43,009 bases of DNA from an uncultured Eubacteriales bacterium (GTDB taxonomy: Bacteria > Bacillota > Clostridia > Oscillospirales > UBA644): contig CAJLLT010000017.1 of assembly GCA_905207625.1 (NCBI GenBank), positions 1 through 43,009 of the forward strand, in the 5' to 3' direction. Of the stretch, positions 30,660 to 39,159 are shown in pieces; position 1 is the stretch's first letter, and each line of letters starts with the position of its first letter. Under the pieces are notes generated by a model. It saw only the letters and a list, made by a program, of their open reading frames with translations. It did no database searches and was not told the DNA's origin. The position numbers and the translations under genes are program-made.

Positions 30660-32756
30660 ATGAAAACCGTATCGGATTATTTCGGAAGTCTGGTTTTTGA
30701 TGACCGGGTCATGAGAGCAAAACTGCCGGGAGCAGTTTACAAGTCCCTCAAAAAAACTATAGATGAGGGCGCAAGTCTTAACAACGATGTGGCAAACGCC
30801 GTCGCAACCGCAATGAAAGACTGGGCTGTCGAAAACGGTGCGACCCACTTCACCCACTGGTTCCAGCCACTGACCGGTATCACCGCGGAGAAACACGACA
30901 GTTTTATCGCTCCCTCCCCCGACGGCGGAGTTATAATGGAGTTCTCGGGAAAAGAGCTTATAAAGGGAGAACCCGACGCCTCATCCTTCCCCTCCGGCGG
31001 GCTGCGCGCGACCTTTGAGGCAAGGGGCTATACCGCATGGGACCCCACCTCCTACGCATTCATAAAAGATAAGACCCTGTGCATTCCCACGGCTTTCTGC
31101 TCCTACGGAGGGGAAGCTCTGGACAAGAAGACCCCGCTTCTCAGATCAATGCAGGCTCTGAACAAACAGGCTCTGCGCATTCTCAGACTTTTCGGCAACA
31201 CCGAGGTAAAGTGCGTCCGGACCTCCGTCGGTCCGGAGCAGGAATACTTTCTCGTAGATCAGGAAATGTATAAGAAACGCAAAGACCTCGTGTTCTGCGG
31301 CAGAACCCTTTTCGGGGCTAAACCGCCCAAGGGTCAGGAACTTGACGATCACTATTTCGGAGTTATCAAGCCCAGAGTCGCGGAGTATATGGCGGATCTG
31401 AACCAGGAACTCTGGAAACTGGGAATCCTTGCAAAGACCGAGCACAACGAGGTTGCTCCCGCTCAGCATGAACTTGCACCTATTTACGCCACCACAAACA
31501 TCGCGACCGACCACAACCAGCTGACCATGGAAATAATGCAGAAAGTCGCGGCACGTCACGGTCTTGTATGCCTGCTTCACGAAAAACCGTTTGCAGGCGT
31601 GAACGGCAGCGGCAAGCATAACAACTGGTCCATGGCTACGGATACCGGTGTAAACCTGCTCACACCGGGTGAAACGCCCTACGAGAACGCACAGTTCCTG
31701 CTTTTCCTGTGCGCAGTCATCAAAGCGGTTGACGATTACCAGGATCTGCTCAGACTCTCCGTTGCCACCGCAGGAAACGATCACCGTCTGGGCGCAAACG
31801 AGGCACCTCCCGCGGTCGTTTCCATGTTCCTGGGCGATGAGCTCACCGCCGTCCTTGACGCCATAGAGAACGAGAAACCCTACAATGCGGCGGAAAAGAC
31901 CGTTATGAAGCTGGGAGTTCATGTTCTTCCGAAATTTACCAGAGATACCACAGACCGGAACAGAACCTCTCCCTTCGCCTTCACCGGAAACAAATTCGAG
32001 TTTCGTATGCTCGGCTCCTCCAACAGCATCGCCTGCGCAAATATTATGCTCAATGCCGCCGTTGCGGAGTCCCTCAAGCAGTATGCGGATAAACTTGAGG
32101 GCGCCAAGGACTTCGAGGCTGAGCTTCACGATATGATCAAGAAAACCATTACCGATCACAAACGCATAATCTTCAACGGTAACGGTTATGACGAATCCTG
32201 GATCAAGGAAGCCACCGAAAAGAGAGGACTGCTCAACCTCCGTACCACCCCCGACGCGCTTCCCACCATCCTGGAAAAGAAAAACGTGGATATGCTCACT
32301 TCGCATAAAATATTCTCTCTTGCCGAGATCCAGTCCAGGTATGAGATCACCCTTGAAAACTACTGCAAGACAGTAAACATCGAGGCTCAGACCATGGTTG
32401 ATATGGCAAGAAAAGAGATCCTGCCGGCGGTGGAACGCTACGCAAAGGCTCTTGCGGATACCCTTACGGCAAAACAGACGGCTGTCCCGGGTATCGGATG
32501 CAAGTACGAAAAGAGCGTTATCGCAAAACTTTCGACCCTTGCCGATGAGATCGATGAGGCGACGGCGGAGCTTGAAAATTCCGTTGTAAAATTCAAGACC
32601 ATTACAGATATAACGGAAGCATCATTCATGATTCGTGATGAAATGCTGCATAAGATGACGGAACTCAGAATGGCATGCGACGAAGCGGAAACTCTTACGG
32701 CGGAGGAGTACTGGCCCTTCCCCACTTACGGAGATCTGCTTTTCGGCGTAAGATAA
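30660..32756 (+). CDS. glnN: Glutamine synthetase type III
   Basis: 698 residues from the ATG at 30660 with AAGGAGG nine bases upstream; upstream in-frame codons cover the leader RNA and are not coding. Length and motifs fit GSIII: FPSGGLRATFEARGYTAWDP (near 110-130), VGPEQEYFLVD, EVAPAQHELAPIY, NGSGKHNNWS, LRLSVATAGNDHRLGANEAP and FTGNKFEFRMLGSS. It assimilates ammonia into glutamine. Divergent from the glutamate synthase operon and controlled by a leader with the same hexaloop element, so the two arms of the GS/GOGAT cycle are likely induced together. Confidence 0.95.
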   Translation: MKTVSDYFGSLVFDDRVMRAKLPGAVYKSLKKTIDEGASLNNDVANAVATAMKDWAVENGATHFTHWFQPLTGITAEKHDSFIAPSPDGGVIMEFSGKELIKGEPDASSFPSGGLRATFEARGYTAWDPTSYAFIKDKTLCIPTAFCSYGGEALDKKTPLLRSMQALNKQALRILRLFGNTEVKCVRTSVGPEQEYFLVDQEMYKKRKDLVFCGRTLFGAKPPKGQELDDHYFGVIKPRVAEYMADLNQELWKLGILAKTEHNEVAPAQHELAPIYATTNIATDHNQLTMEIMQKVAARHGLVCLLHEKPFAGVNGSGKHNNWSMATDTGVNLLTPGETPYENAQFLLFLCAVIKAVDDYQDLLRLSVATAGNDHRLGANEAPPAVVSMFLGDELTAVLDAIENEKPYNAAEKTVMKLGVHVLPKFTRDTTDRNRTSPFAFTGNKFEFRMLGSSNSIACANIMLNAAVAESLKQYADKLEGAKDFEAELHDMIKKTITDHKRIIFNGNGYDESWIKEATEKRGLLNLRTTPDALPTILEKKNVDMLTSHKIFSLAEIQSRYEITLENYCKTVNIEAQTMVDMARKEILPAVERYAKALADTLTAKQTAVPGIGCKYEKSVIAKLSTLADEIDEATAELENSVVKFKTITDITEASFMIRDEMLHKMTELRMACDEAETLTAEEYWPFPTYGDLLFGVR

Positions 32757-32788
32757 CAGTATTCAGAATAACCTCAAAAAGCGTTTGA

Positions 32789-33023
32789 GTCGGGAGGAGT
32801 ACCCCGGAAGTTCACCTTGAGCGAGTATGGGACGGTGGAAGCCATACGGCGGAAACCGGGGGAAAAACACCCGACAAGCTGCAATCCGAAGGCTTGCCGT
32901 AGGTGCGCCGGACTGCCCGCCGTATAAAGGGGCAAGGCTTTACATGAAGCCGGAAAGAAAAAAGATAGGTGGTACCGCGAGAGACAGCACTTGCCCTATC
33001 GGATGCTGAAAACATATGCGGAG
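32789..33023 (+). ncRNA. T-box leader RNA of asnB, Asn (AAC) specifier
   Basis: Stem I is closed by GTCGGG/CCCGAC (32789-32794 with 32870-32875). The GGAGTACC bulge, GAGCGAG and distal GGTGGAAG loop elements are present. In the specifier position just before the closing strand is AAC (32866-32868) followed by the conserved A. A GGCTT/AAGCC hairpin precedes the T-box sequence AGGTGGTACCGCG (32967-32979). It should sense uncharged tRNA-Asn. No terminator with a T tract lies between it and asnB; CCGC of the T-box could pair with GCGG of the ribosome site (33018-33023 region), pointing to translational control. Confidence 0.85.
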
Positions 33024-33033
33024 GTAGCACAGA

Positions 33034-34611
33034 ATGTGTTCGATAATGGGTTGGTGCGGCTGTGATGTCGCACCGGAAGATTTTAAAAAAGGGTTTGACC
33101 GGACGGTTTCCCGGGGTCCGGACGATTCAAGAATAATCGATACGGGAAAAGGACTTCTGGGGTTTCACAGACTTGCCATAATGGGGCTTACCCCCGAGGG
33201 GATGCAGCCGTTCCGGCTGGGAGACAGCTATGCGGTATGCAACGGTGAAATATACGGGTACGAAAAAATCAAGGCGAGACTTTCGGAAAAGTACGAATTT
33301 GTCAGCGGTTCCGACTGTGAAATAATACTTCCGATGTACAGGGAATACGGCACGAAAATGTTTCCCATGCTTGATGCCGAATTTGCAATGATAATCTATG
33401 ACGGAGAAACGGGAGAGTACATTGCCGCCCGTGACCCCATAGGGATCCGTCCGCTTTATTACGGTTTTGACCCCAAAGGGGCACCGGTATACGCCAGTGA
33501 AGCAAAAAACCTTGTGGGAATATGTGATAAAATAATGCCGTTTCCCCCCGGATGTTACTGCAAAAACGGTAATTTTGTCCGTTATACCGATATTTCAAAA
33601 GCGGACAGGATCTGCCACGACAGTGTGGACACAATCTGCCGCAACATACATAAAAAACTGGTCGCCGGGGTAGAAAAAAGACTGGTTTCCGATGCCAAAG
33701 TGGGCTTTCTTCTTTCGGGAGGACTGGACTCCTCTCTTGTCTGCGCAATCGCCGCGAAAAAAAGTGAAAAACCCATCAGAACCTTTGCCATAGGTATGAG
33801 CGAAGACGCCATAGACCTCAAATACGCCAGACAGGTGGCGGATTATATAGGCAGTGATCATACCGAAGTATACATGACTAAACAGCAGGTCCTTGACTCG
33901 CTGGAAAGCGTTATAGCTTTACTGGGAACTTTCGACATAACAACCATCAGAGCCAGTATGGGAATGTACCTGCTGTGCCGATGGATCCACGAAAACACCG
34001 ATATCCGAGTACTTCTTACCGGAGAAATATCAGACGAGCTTTTCGGATACAAGTACACGGATTTTGCCCCTTCGGCAGAAGCTTTCCAGGAGGAATCCGA
34101 AAAGAGGATACGGGAGCTTCATATGTACGATGTGCTTCGTGCAGACCGTTGCATTTCCGTAAACTCACTTGAAGCAAGGGTTCCCTTCGGGGATCTGGAT
34201 TTTGTAAGGTATGTTCTGTCCGTTGATCCTCACAGGAAAATGAACACCTACGGAAAGGGCAAATATCTGCTGCGCAAAGCTTTTGAAGGAGATTATCTGC
34301 CGGAAAGCATACTCTACCGGGAAAAAGCGGCATTCTCCGATGCGGTGGGACATTCCATGGTAGATTATCTCAAAGAATATGCGGAGAGCAAGTACACGGA
34401 TGAGGAATATGAACAAAAACGCAGACAGTACACCCACGCAATGCCCTTCACCAAGGAATCCCTGCTGTACCGTGAAATATTCGAGAAATACTACCCGGGT
34501 CAGGGAGAAATGATAGCGGATTTCTGGATGCCGAACAAAAACTGGAAGGGCTGTGACGTCAATGATCCCTCAGCCCGCGTTCTTTCCAACTACGGCGCAA
34601 GCGGAAAATAA
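33034..34611 (+). CDS. asnB: Asparagine synthase, glutamine-hydrolysing
   Basis: 525 residues. The class II glutaminase domain begins MCSIMGW, giving Cys as the first residue after Met removal, with SRGPDDS, GFHRLAIMG and NGEIYGYE. The C-terminal ATP-pyrophosphatase domain has LLSGGLDSSLVCAI (PP-loop) and TGEISDELFGYKY. It makes asparagine from aspartate, ATP and glutamine. GGAGGT lies about 10 bases before the ATG. It is probably co-transcribed with glnN, as I see no strong promoter between them; the T-box adds an asparagine-specific check. Confidence 0.95.
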   Translation: MCSIMGWCGCDVAPEDFKKGFDRTVSRGPDDSRIIDTGKGLLGFHRLAIMGLTPEGMQPFRLGDSYAVCNGEIYGYEKIKARLSEKYEFVSGSDCEIILPMYREYGTKMFPMLDAEFAMIIYDGETGEYIAARDPIGIRPLYYGFDPKGAPVYASEAKNLVGICDKIMPFPPGCYCKNGNFVRYTDISKADRICHDSVDTICRNIHKKLVAGVEKRLVSDAKVGFLLSGGLDSSLVCAIAAKKSEKPIRTFAIGMSEDAIDLKYARQVADYIGSDHTEVYMTKQQVLDSLESVIALLGTFDITTIRASMGMYLLCRWIHENTDIRVLLTGEISDELFGYKYTDFAPSAEAFQEESEKRIRELHMYDVLRADRCISVNSLEARVPFGDLDFVRYVLSVDPHRKMNTYGKGKYLLRKAFEGDYLPESILYREKAAFSDAVGHSMVDYLKEYAESKYTDEEYEQKRRQYTHAMPFTKESLLYREIFEKYYPGQGEMIADFWMPNKNWKGCDVNDPSARVLSNYGASGK

Positions 34612-34623
34612 AAAACAATAAAC

Positions 34624-34656
34624 AAAAAAGCTTCAGTATCACACTGAAGCTTTTTT
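34624..34656 (+). terminator. Bidirectional terminator after asnB
   Basis: AAAAAAGCTTCAGT/ACTGAAGCTTTTTT, perfect 14-bp stem with 5-nt loop. It serves asnB and, in reverse, the rrf2 gene. Confidence 0.92.
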
Positions 34657-34690
34657 ACTTTACACCGACTGCCGGGAATTGTGAGGAATG

Positions 34691-35098
34691 CTATTCTTTT
34701 TTCATCAGATCCGCAACGGTTACACCGTCGAAAAAAGCGTTTGTCATATCGTTGAAGCGACTCCACATGGATATCGTGCGGCATTCGGATGCCCTCGGAC
34801 AGGGTTTGGCACCGCATTCAAGGCATGCCACAGGAGCAAGATCCCCTTCTGTCAGCCGAAGTATCTGTCCGACACTGTACTCTTCGGGGCTCCGGGTCAG
34901 ACGGTAACCTCCGCCCTTTCCGTGAACTCCTTCCACAAGCCCGTTTCTGACAAGAACAGACATAATCTGTTCCATATATTTTTTTGAAATATTCTGTCTC
35001 TGGACAACGTCTTTCATGGGTATGTACCCTTCTCCCCCATGCTCCGCCATATCCACAAGAACACGCAGCGCGTAACGTCCACGGGTAGATACCATCAT
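34691..35098 (-). CDS. Rrf2-family transcriptional regulator (CymR/IscR-like)
   Basis: 135 residues. The winged helix-turn-helix (STRGRYALRVLVDMAEHG...ISKKYMEQIMSVLVRNGLV) and wing GKGGGYRL are classic Rrf2. A cysteine cluster CLECGAKPCPRASEC (about 92-106) has C-x4-C-x5-C close to the IscR Fe-S ligand spacing; B. subtilis CymR lacks such cysteines. So it may sense Fe-S or redox state, or use cysteine synthase as partner as CymR does. It follows cysK and metY in the same operon, which suggests autoregulation by sulfur supply. The Shine-Dalgarno is weak. Confidence 0.88.
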   Translation of the reverse strand: MMVSTRGRYALRVLVDMAEHGGEGYIPMKDVVQRQNISKKYMEQIMSVLVRNGLVEGVHGKGGGYRLTRSPEEYSVGQILRLTEGDLAPVACLECGAKPCPRASECRTISMWSRFNDMTNAFFDGVTVADLMKKE

Positions 35099-35131
35099 AT
35101 GAGGCTCACATCCGTTCTTTCAGAATTATTT

Positions 35132-36064
35132 TCAGTCCGCGAAAAGCGGCGTTGAGAGGTATCTGTCTCCGGTATCGGGAAGAAGTACAACTATATTCTT
35201 ACCTTCATTTCCGGGACGTCTGGCTATCTCTACGGCGGCAAAAACCGCGGCGCCGGAAGAGATACCGACAAGCACACCCTCATTGCGTCCTACAAGTTTT
35301 CCGAAAGCAAAGGCATCCTCATTGCTGACGGGAAATACCTCGTCGTATATTTCGGTATTCAGCACCTCGGGGACAAACCCGGCCCCGATACCCTGTATCT
35401 TATGAGGTCCGGCAACTCCGGAGGAAAGAACCGGGGAAGAAGCGGGTTCCACGGCAACGACACGGACATCGGGGTTTTTTGACTTGAGATACTCCCCCAC
35501 GCCGGTCACGGTTCCGCCGGTACCGACCCCGGCTACAAAGATATCCACTTTGCCGTCGGTATCCTCGTATATTTCGGGACCCGTAGTCAGACGGTGAGCC
35601 TTGGGATTTGAAGGATTGACAAACTGACCGGGGATAAAGCTTCCGGGAATCTCTGCGGCAAGCTGTTCCGCTTTTTCAATGGCGCCCTTCATCCCCTTCG
35701 CCCCTTCACTGAGCACAAGCTCCGCACCGTAGGCCTTCATTATCTGCCGCCTTTCCACGGACATGGTATCGGGCATGACAATAATTATTCTGTATCCCCT
35801 TGCGGCGGCGACAGAAGCAAGCCCTATCCCTGTATTTCCGGAGGTGGGTTCAATTATAACGGAATCAGGCTTGAGTCTGCCCGAAGCTTCGGCATCGTCA
35901 AGCATCATCCGGGCAACTCTGTCCTTGACCGAACCGGCGGGATTGAAATACTCAAGTTTTGCCAGAAGCTTTGCCTTAAGTCCGAATTTCTTTTCGATAT
36001 TGGAAAGTTCGAGCAGTGGAGTTTTGCCTATAAGCTGATCAGCGGAAGTATATATTCTGGACAT
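35132..36064 (-). CDS. cysK: Cysteine synthase (O-acetylserine sulfhydrylase)
   Basis: 310 residues. The PLP lysine is in NPAGSVKDR (near 42-50), the phosphate-binding EPTSGNTGIGLA loop, MPDTMSVERR and GTGGTVTGVGEYLK glycine loops are intact. It makes cysteine from O-acetylserine and sulfide. AAAGGG precedes the ATG. Pairing with an Rrf2 regulator recalls the CysK-CymR complex of Bacillus; whether it binds this regulator is inference. Confidence 0.95.
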   Translation of the reverse strand: MSRIYTSADQLIGKTPLLELSNIEKKFGLKAKLLAKLEYFNPAGSVKDRVARMMLDDAEASGRLKPDSVIIEPTSGNTGIGLASVAAARGYRIIIVMPDTMSVERRQIMKAYGAELVLSEGAKGMKGAIEKAEQLAAEIPGSFIPGQFVNPSNPKAHRLTTGPEIYEDTDGKVDIFVAGVGTGGTVTGVGEYLKSKNPDVRVVAVEPASSPVLSSGVAGPHKIQGIGAGFVPEVLNTEIYDEVFPVSNEDAFAFGKLVGRNEGVLVGISSGAAVFAAVEIARRPGNEGKNIVVLLPDTGDRYLSTPLFAD

Positions 36065-36083
36065 ATTTTTACCCTTTCCTGTA

Positions 36084-37367
36084 TTATTTTACAGCGTCAA
36101 GACCCTGTCTGAGGTCATCGATAATATCATCTATATGTTCTGTTCCTATGGAAAGACGTACTGTTGTGGGGGTTATGCCGCAGCTGAGGAGTTCCTCCGG
36201 AGACAACTGGGAGTGAGTAGTGGAGGCGGGATGGATCACCAGAGACTTGACATCAGCCACATTCGCAAGCAGAGAGAAAAGCTTCAGGCTTTCGGTAAAT
36301 TTCCTTGCGGTTTCCGCAGTTCCCCTGATCTCGAAGGTAAAGATAGAACCGGCGCCGTGGGGGAAATAGCTGTCGTAGAGCCGCTTCTGTGCGCCTGAGG
36401 ACAGGGATGGATGATTTACCCTCTCAACCTGAGGATGATCTTTCAGAAAATCAATTACCTTCAGCACATTTTCAATATGCCTGTCAAGTCTCAGGGAAAG
36501 GGTCTCAAGCCCCTGCAGGAGCAAAAAGGAATTGAAGGGCGAAATCGTCGCGCCCTGATCTCTCATAAGTGTGGTACGGAGTTTGAGTATGTATGCCGCA
36601 TTGCCGCACGCCTGAGTAAACACTACCCCGTGGTAGGAGGGATTCGGCTTTGAAAGCCCCGGGAATTTGTCGTTCTGAGCCCAGTCGAATCTGCCGGAAT
36701 CAACCACAACGCCGCCCATTACCGTCCCGTGTCCTCCGATAAACTTTGTGGCGGAATGCACCACCACATCCGCACCGTGTTCTATGGGGCGAAGCAGGTA
36801 TGGAGTGGCAAAGGTATTATCCACTATCAAAGGTATACCGTGGCGGTGGGCAACAGCGGAAACAGCTTCAAGATCGACTATATCCGAGTTGGGATTGCCC
36901 AGAGTCTCGGCATAAAGCAGTTTCGTCTCCGGACGGATAGCTCTTTTGAAATTCTCCGGATCCGAAGGATCCACAAAGGTGGTTTCTATCCCCTGATCCT
37001 TAAGGGTATTGGCAAAAAGGTTATATGTACCGCCATAGAGATTGCAGGAAGAAACGATATGGTCTCCGGCAATGGCGATATTCTGAATGGCATATGTAAT
37101 CGCAGCGGAGCCGGAAGCGGTGGCAAGGGCACCTATTCCCCCTTCGAGGGCCGCGATTCTTTTTTCAAAAACATCGGAAGTCGGATTCATGAGCCTTGTG
37201 TATATATTACCGCCCTCGGTAAGTCCGAAACGGTTTGCCGCCTGCGCGGAATCCTTGAAAACATAAGAAGTTGTCGCATATATGGGAACAGCTCTCGCAT
37301 CCGTGGCGGGATCCGGAGTCTCCTGTCCGGCGTGTACCTGAAGTGTTTCAAATCTGTATTTACTCAT
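36084..37367 (-). CDS. metY: O-acetylhomoserine sulfhydrylase (PLP)
   Basis: 427 residues of the Cys/Met metabolism PLP family. The Schiff-base lysine lies in VVHSATKFIGGHGTVMGG, with TASGSAAITYAIQ (cofactor phosphate) and ETLGNPNSDIVD upstream. The N-terminus FETLQVHAGQ and the HPASTTHSQL motif are those of MetY rather than MetB/MetC. It makes homocysteine from O-acetylhomoserine and sulfide. First gene of the metY-cysK-rrf2 operon, behind a structured leader of about 165 nt; GGAGG precedes the ATG. Confidence 0.93.
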   Translation of the reverse strand: MSKYRFETLQVHAGQETPDPATDARAVPIYATTSYVFKDSAQAANRFGLTEGGNIYTRLMNPTSDVFEKRIAALEGGIGALATASGSAAITYAIQNIAIAGDHIVSSCNLYGGTYNLFANTLKDQGIETTFVDPSDPENFKRAIRPETKLLYAETLGNPNSDIVDLEAVSAVAHRHGIPLIVDNTFATPYLLRPIEHGADVVVHSATKFIGGHGTVMGGVVVDSGRFDWAQNDKFPGLSKPNPSYHGVVFTQACGNAAYILKLRTTLMRDQGATISPFNSFLLLQGLETLSLRLDRHIENVLKVIDFLKDHPQVERVNHPSLSSGAQKRLYDSYFPHGAGSIFTFEIRGTAETARKFTESLKLFSLLANVADVKSLVIHPASTTHSQLSPEELLSCGITPTTVRLSIGTEHIDDIIDDLRQGLDAVK

Positions 37368-37399
37368 TGTATTTTCCTCCGTAGATTTTTATTATCAGT

Positions 37400-37472
37400 T
37401 TTTCAACCTGTTATTTTCCGTTAAAATAACAGCAAGTGCGGCAAAGTATTACTCCGCACATTCGGTTGAAAA
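37400..37472 (-). promoter_or_regulatory. Three-way-junction leader RNA of the metY operon
   Basis: On the minus strand the 9-bp closing stem TTTTCAACC/GGTTGAAAA (37472-37464 with 37408-37400) encloses two perfect hairpins. P2 is GTGCGG/CCGCAC with a 12-nt loop, and P3 is TGTTATTTT/AAAATAACA with a 5-nt loop. Joining strands are short. There is no T tract after it and the ribosome site is 25 nt downstream. It does not show the SAM-I (S-box) or T-box consensus. Confidence 0.6.
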
Positions 37473-37511
37473 TCGATATGTATGTATTTTTCACGGAATC
37501 TCCCCCTCTTT

Positions 37512-37528
37512 TACCTATCAATCAGGTA
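37512..37528 (-). promoter_or_regulatory. Palindrome at the metY start site, candidate Rrf2 operator
   Basis: TACCT-ATCAATC-AGGTA (plus-strand reading), 5-bp arms around 7 bp, just downstream of the -10 and covering the expected start site. A dimeric repressor here would block transcription. Confidence 0.5.
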
Positions 37529-37538
37529 TGCTGAAGTA

Positions 37539-37567
37539 ATAATACCACAATCAACCTACTTTGTCAA
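37539..37567 (-). promoter_or_regulatory. Promoter of the metY-cysK-rrf2 operon
   Basis: TTGACA, 17-bp spacer, TATTAT on the minus strand; start near 37532. Confidence 0.8.
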
Positions 37568-37664
37568 TAGGCAAAAGAGGAATTTTTTCGTAACTGCCAC
37601 GTCTGCGCAACAACAGGCGTCAACCGCCCGTACTTCATACCGGAAAAAGTTCAATCCGGGGGAC

Positions 37665-37693
37665 TTGAAAAAACCGGAAGAAACGTGTATAAT
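37665..37693 (+). promoter_or_regulatory. Promoter of the TetR-family gene
   Basis: TTGAAA (37665-37670), 17-bp spacer, TATAAT (37688-37693), about 50 nt ahead of the start codon. Confidence 0.75.
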
Positions 37694-37747
37694 AATGGTG
37701 AAGAATGTCCCGGTCCGATATCCGGGGGAATAAAACAGGAGGCGGAA

Positions 37748-38338
37748 ATGGCGAATTTTACCGAAAAAGCGATAAAGGAATCCTTTATAAAACTGCTTAA
37801 TCAACGGCCTGTCAGTAAAATAACCGTTAAAGATATTGTGGAGGACTGCGGAATCAACCGCAACTCATTTTATTACCATTATCAGGACCTTCCCTCGCTC
37901 ATAGAGCAGATAGTCACTGAAAACGCCGAGGAAATAATCGAAAAATATCCGACCATAGACTCAATAGAGCAGGGACTTGACGTGGCGCTGCGATTCGCAA
38001 TGGAAAACAAAACGGCAGTGCTTCATCTTTACAATTCCGTCAGCCGTGACATATACGAACACTACCTGATGAGGGTCCTCGATTACGTCATAACAAAGTA
38101 CATAGACACACTTATTTCCGGACAGGACGTCTCCGGGGAGGACAGAAAACTCATAATAAAGCTGTACAAATGCGAATGTTTCGGAATAATCATGGAATGG
38201 ACCGGAGGCGGAATGAAAGAGGATATTCTCCGGGATTTCCACAGACTGTGCCAGCTGCGCAGCGGCATGGCTGAGGAGCTGGCCAGACGGTGCGTAGCAT
38301 CCCCGGACAGTGATAGACAAACTTCCTGCCGTGACTGA
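37748..38338 (+). CDS. TetR/AcrR-family regulator
   Basis: 196 residues from the ATG at 37748, preceded by AGGAGG at 5-base spacing. The N-terminal DNA-binding domain is typical: EKAIKESFIKLL, ITVKDIVEDCGINRNSFYYHY (helix-turn-helix near 27-47) and DLPSLIEQI. The C-terminal ligand domain resembles the TetR C-terminal type found with membrane operons. It likely represses itself and the HdeD-MMPL-heptad operon that follows after a terminator. No ligand can be inferred. Confidence 0.88.
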   Translation: MANFTEKAIKESFIKLLNQRPVSKITVKDIVEDCGINRNSFYYHYQDLPSLIEQIVTENAEEIIEKYPTIDSIEQGLDVALRFAMENKTAVLHLYNSVSRDIYEHYLMRVLDYVITKYIDTLISGQDVSGEDRKLIIKLYKCECFGIIMEWTGGGMKEDILRDFHRLCQLRSGMAEELARRCVASPDSDRQTSCRD

Positions 38339-38351
38339 AAAACGAACAGAT

Positions 38352-38390
38352 TTTATCCCGTATCGGAATTCCCGACACGGGATTTTTTCT
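38352..38390 (+). terminator. Terminator of the TetR gene
   Basis: ATCCCGT-TCGG/CCGA-ACGGGAT stem with one mismatch, 4-5-nt loop, then TTTTTT. Confidence 0.85.
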
Positions 38391-38395
38391 GTCTG

Positions 38396-38423
38396 TTGCA
38401 TTTTTTACCGACAGTGCTAAAAT
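38396..38423 (+). promoter_or_regulatory. Putative promoter of the HdeD-MMPL operon
   Basis: TTGCAT (38396-38401), 16-bp spacer, TAAAAT (38418-38423). Moderate match; leader would be about 135 nt. The interval holds short inverted repeats but no clear operator. Confidence 0.5.
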
Positions 38424-38564
38424 ATACCCGTAGAGTCTGAGGGACACGGAGTCGGTTCCCGGAATAAGCACGGTTTACGCGGTTTCCCCGATCCGAAAGA
38501 ACGGCTTTCAGACAGAAATCAAAACTTCCGGGTTCTCAATACCGGAAAACAGGGAGGTCTTCTC

Positions 38565-39158
38565 ATGAATTCCTTAAACGCAATGCGGACTGCCAAGATC
38601 GGCTATATCTGCATTTCTGTAATTCTCTGTATCCTCGGGATCCTTCTCATTGTTTTTCCGAATGTTTCGGTAAAACTCGTAGGAATATGCTGCGGTATAC
38701 TTATGCTTGTCTTCGGATGCATAAAGCTCGTAGGGTACTTTTCAAAGGATCTGTTCCGGCTCGCTTTTCAGTATGACCTTGCCACGGGTCTGCTGATGCT
38801 TGCCCTCGGTGTGATAATCCTTACCAACCCCACCGGAATGGTGACGCTCCTGAGTTCCGTATTCGGCATACTGATCCTTGCCGACGGTCTTTTCAAGATC
38901 CAGATTGCCATGGACAGCCGCCGCTTCGGCATACACCAATGGTGGCTTATCCTCGCCGCGGCGATAATTGCGGGCTGTCTCGGACTTGTCCTTCTTCTCA
39001 GGCCCACGGAAAGCACGACCGTGATGATGGTTCTCGGAGGAATTTCCCTTCTGTCGGAAGGCATTCTTAATCTCAGTACGGTCCTGACTGCGGTCAAAAT
39101 CGTAAAGAACCAGAAGCCTGACGATGTGGTAATAGAAATTAAAAGAGGAGAGTTCTGA
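38565..39158 (+). CDS. HdeD/DUF308-family membrane protein
   Basis: 197 residues with six membrane helices in three helical pairs, each pair with an LGxxLL...PxxxV/T pattern (ILGILLIVFPNVSVKLVGI, LALGVIILTNPTGMVTLLSS, GLVLLLRPTESTTVMMVLGG). This repeat is diagnostic of the HdeD/DUF308 family, linked to acid or envelope stress in enterobacteria. It starts behind AGGGAGG and ends one base before the MMPL gene, so it is part of that operon. Function here is unknown. Confidence 0.85.
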   Translation: MNSLNAMRTAKIGYICISVILCILGILLIVFPNVSVKLVGICCGILMLVFGCIKLVGYFSKDLFRLAFQYDLATGLLMLALGVIILTNPTGMVTLLSSVFGILILADGLFKIQIAMDSRRFGIHQWWLILAAAIIAGCLGLVLLLRPTESTTVMMVLGGISLLSEGILNLSTVLTAVKIVKNQKPDDVVIEIKRGEF

Positions 39159-39159
39159 T

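Noticed and set aside
31146..32306. 386-codon minus-strand frame opposite glutamine synthetase III
   Set aside because: Shadow of a fully matched enzyme.
37400..37472. S-box (SAM-I) or T-box upstream of metY
   Set aside because: Neither the SAM-I core nor a GGTGGNACCGCG T-box sequence is present.
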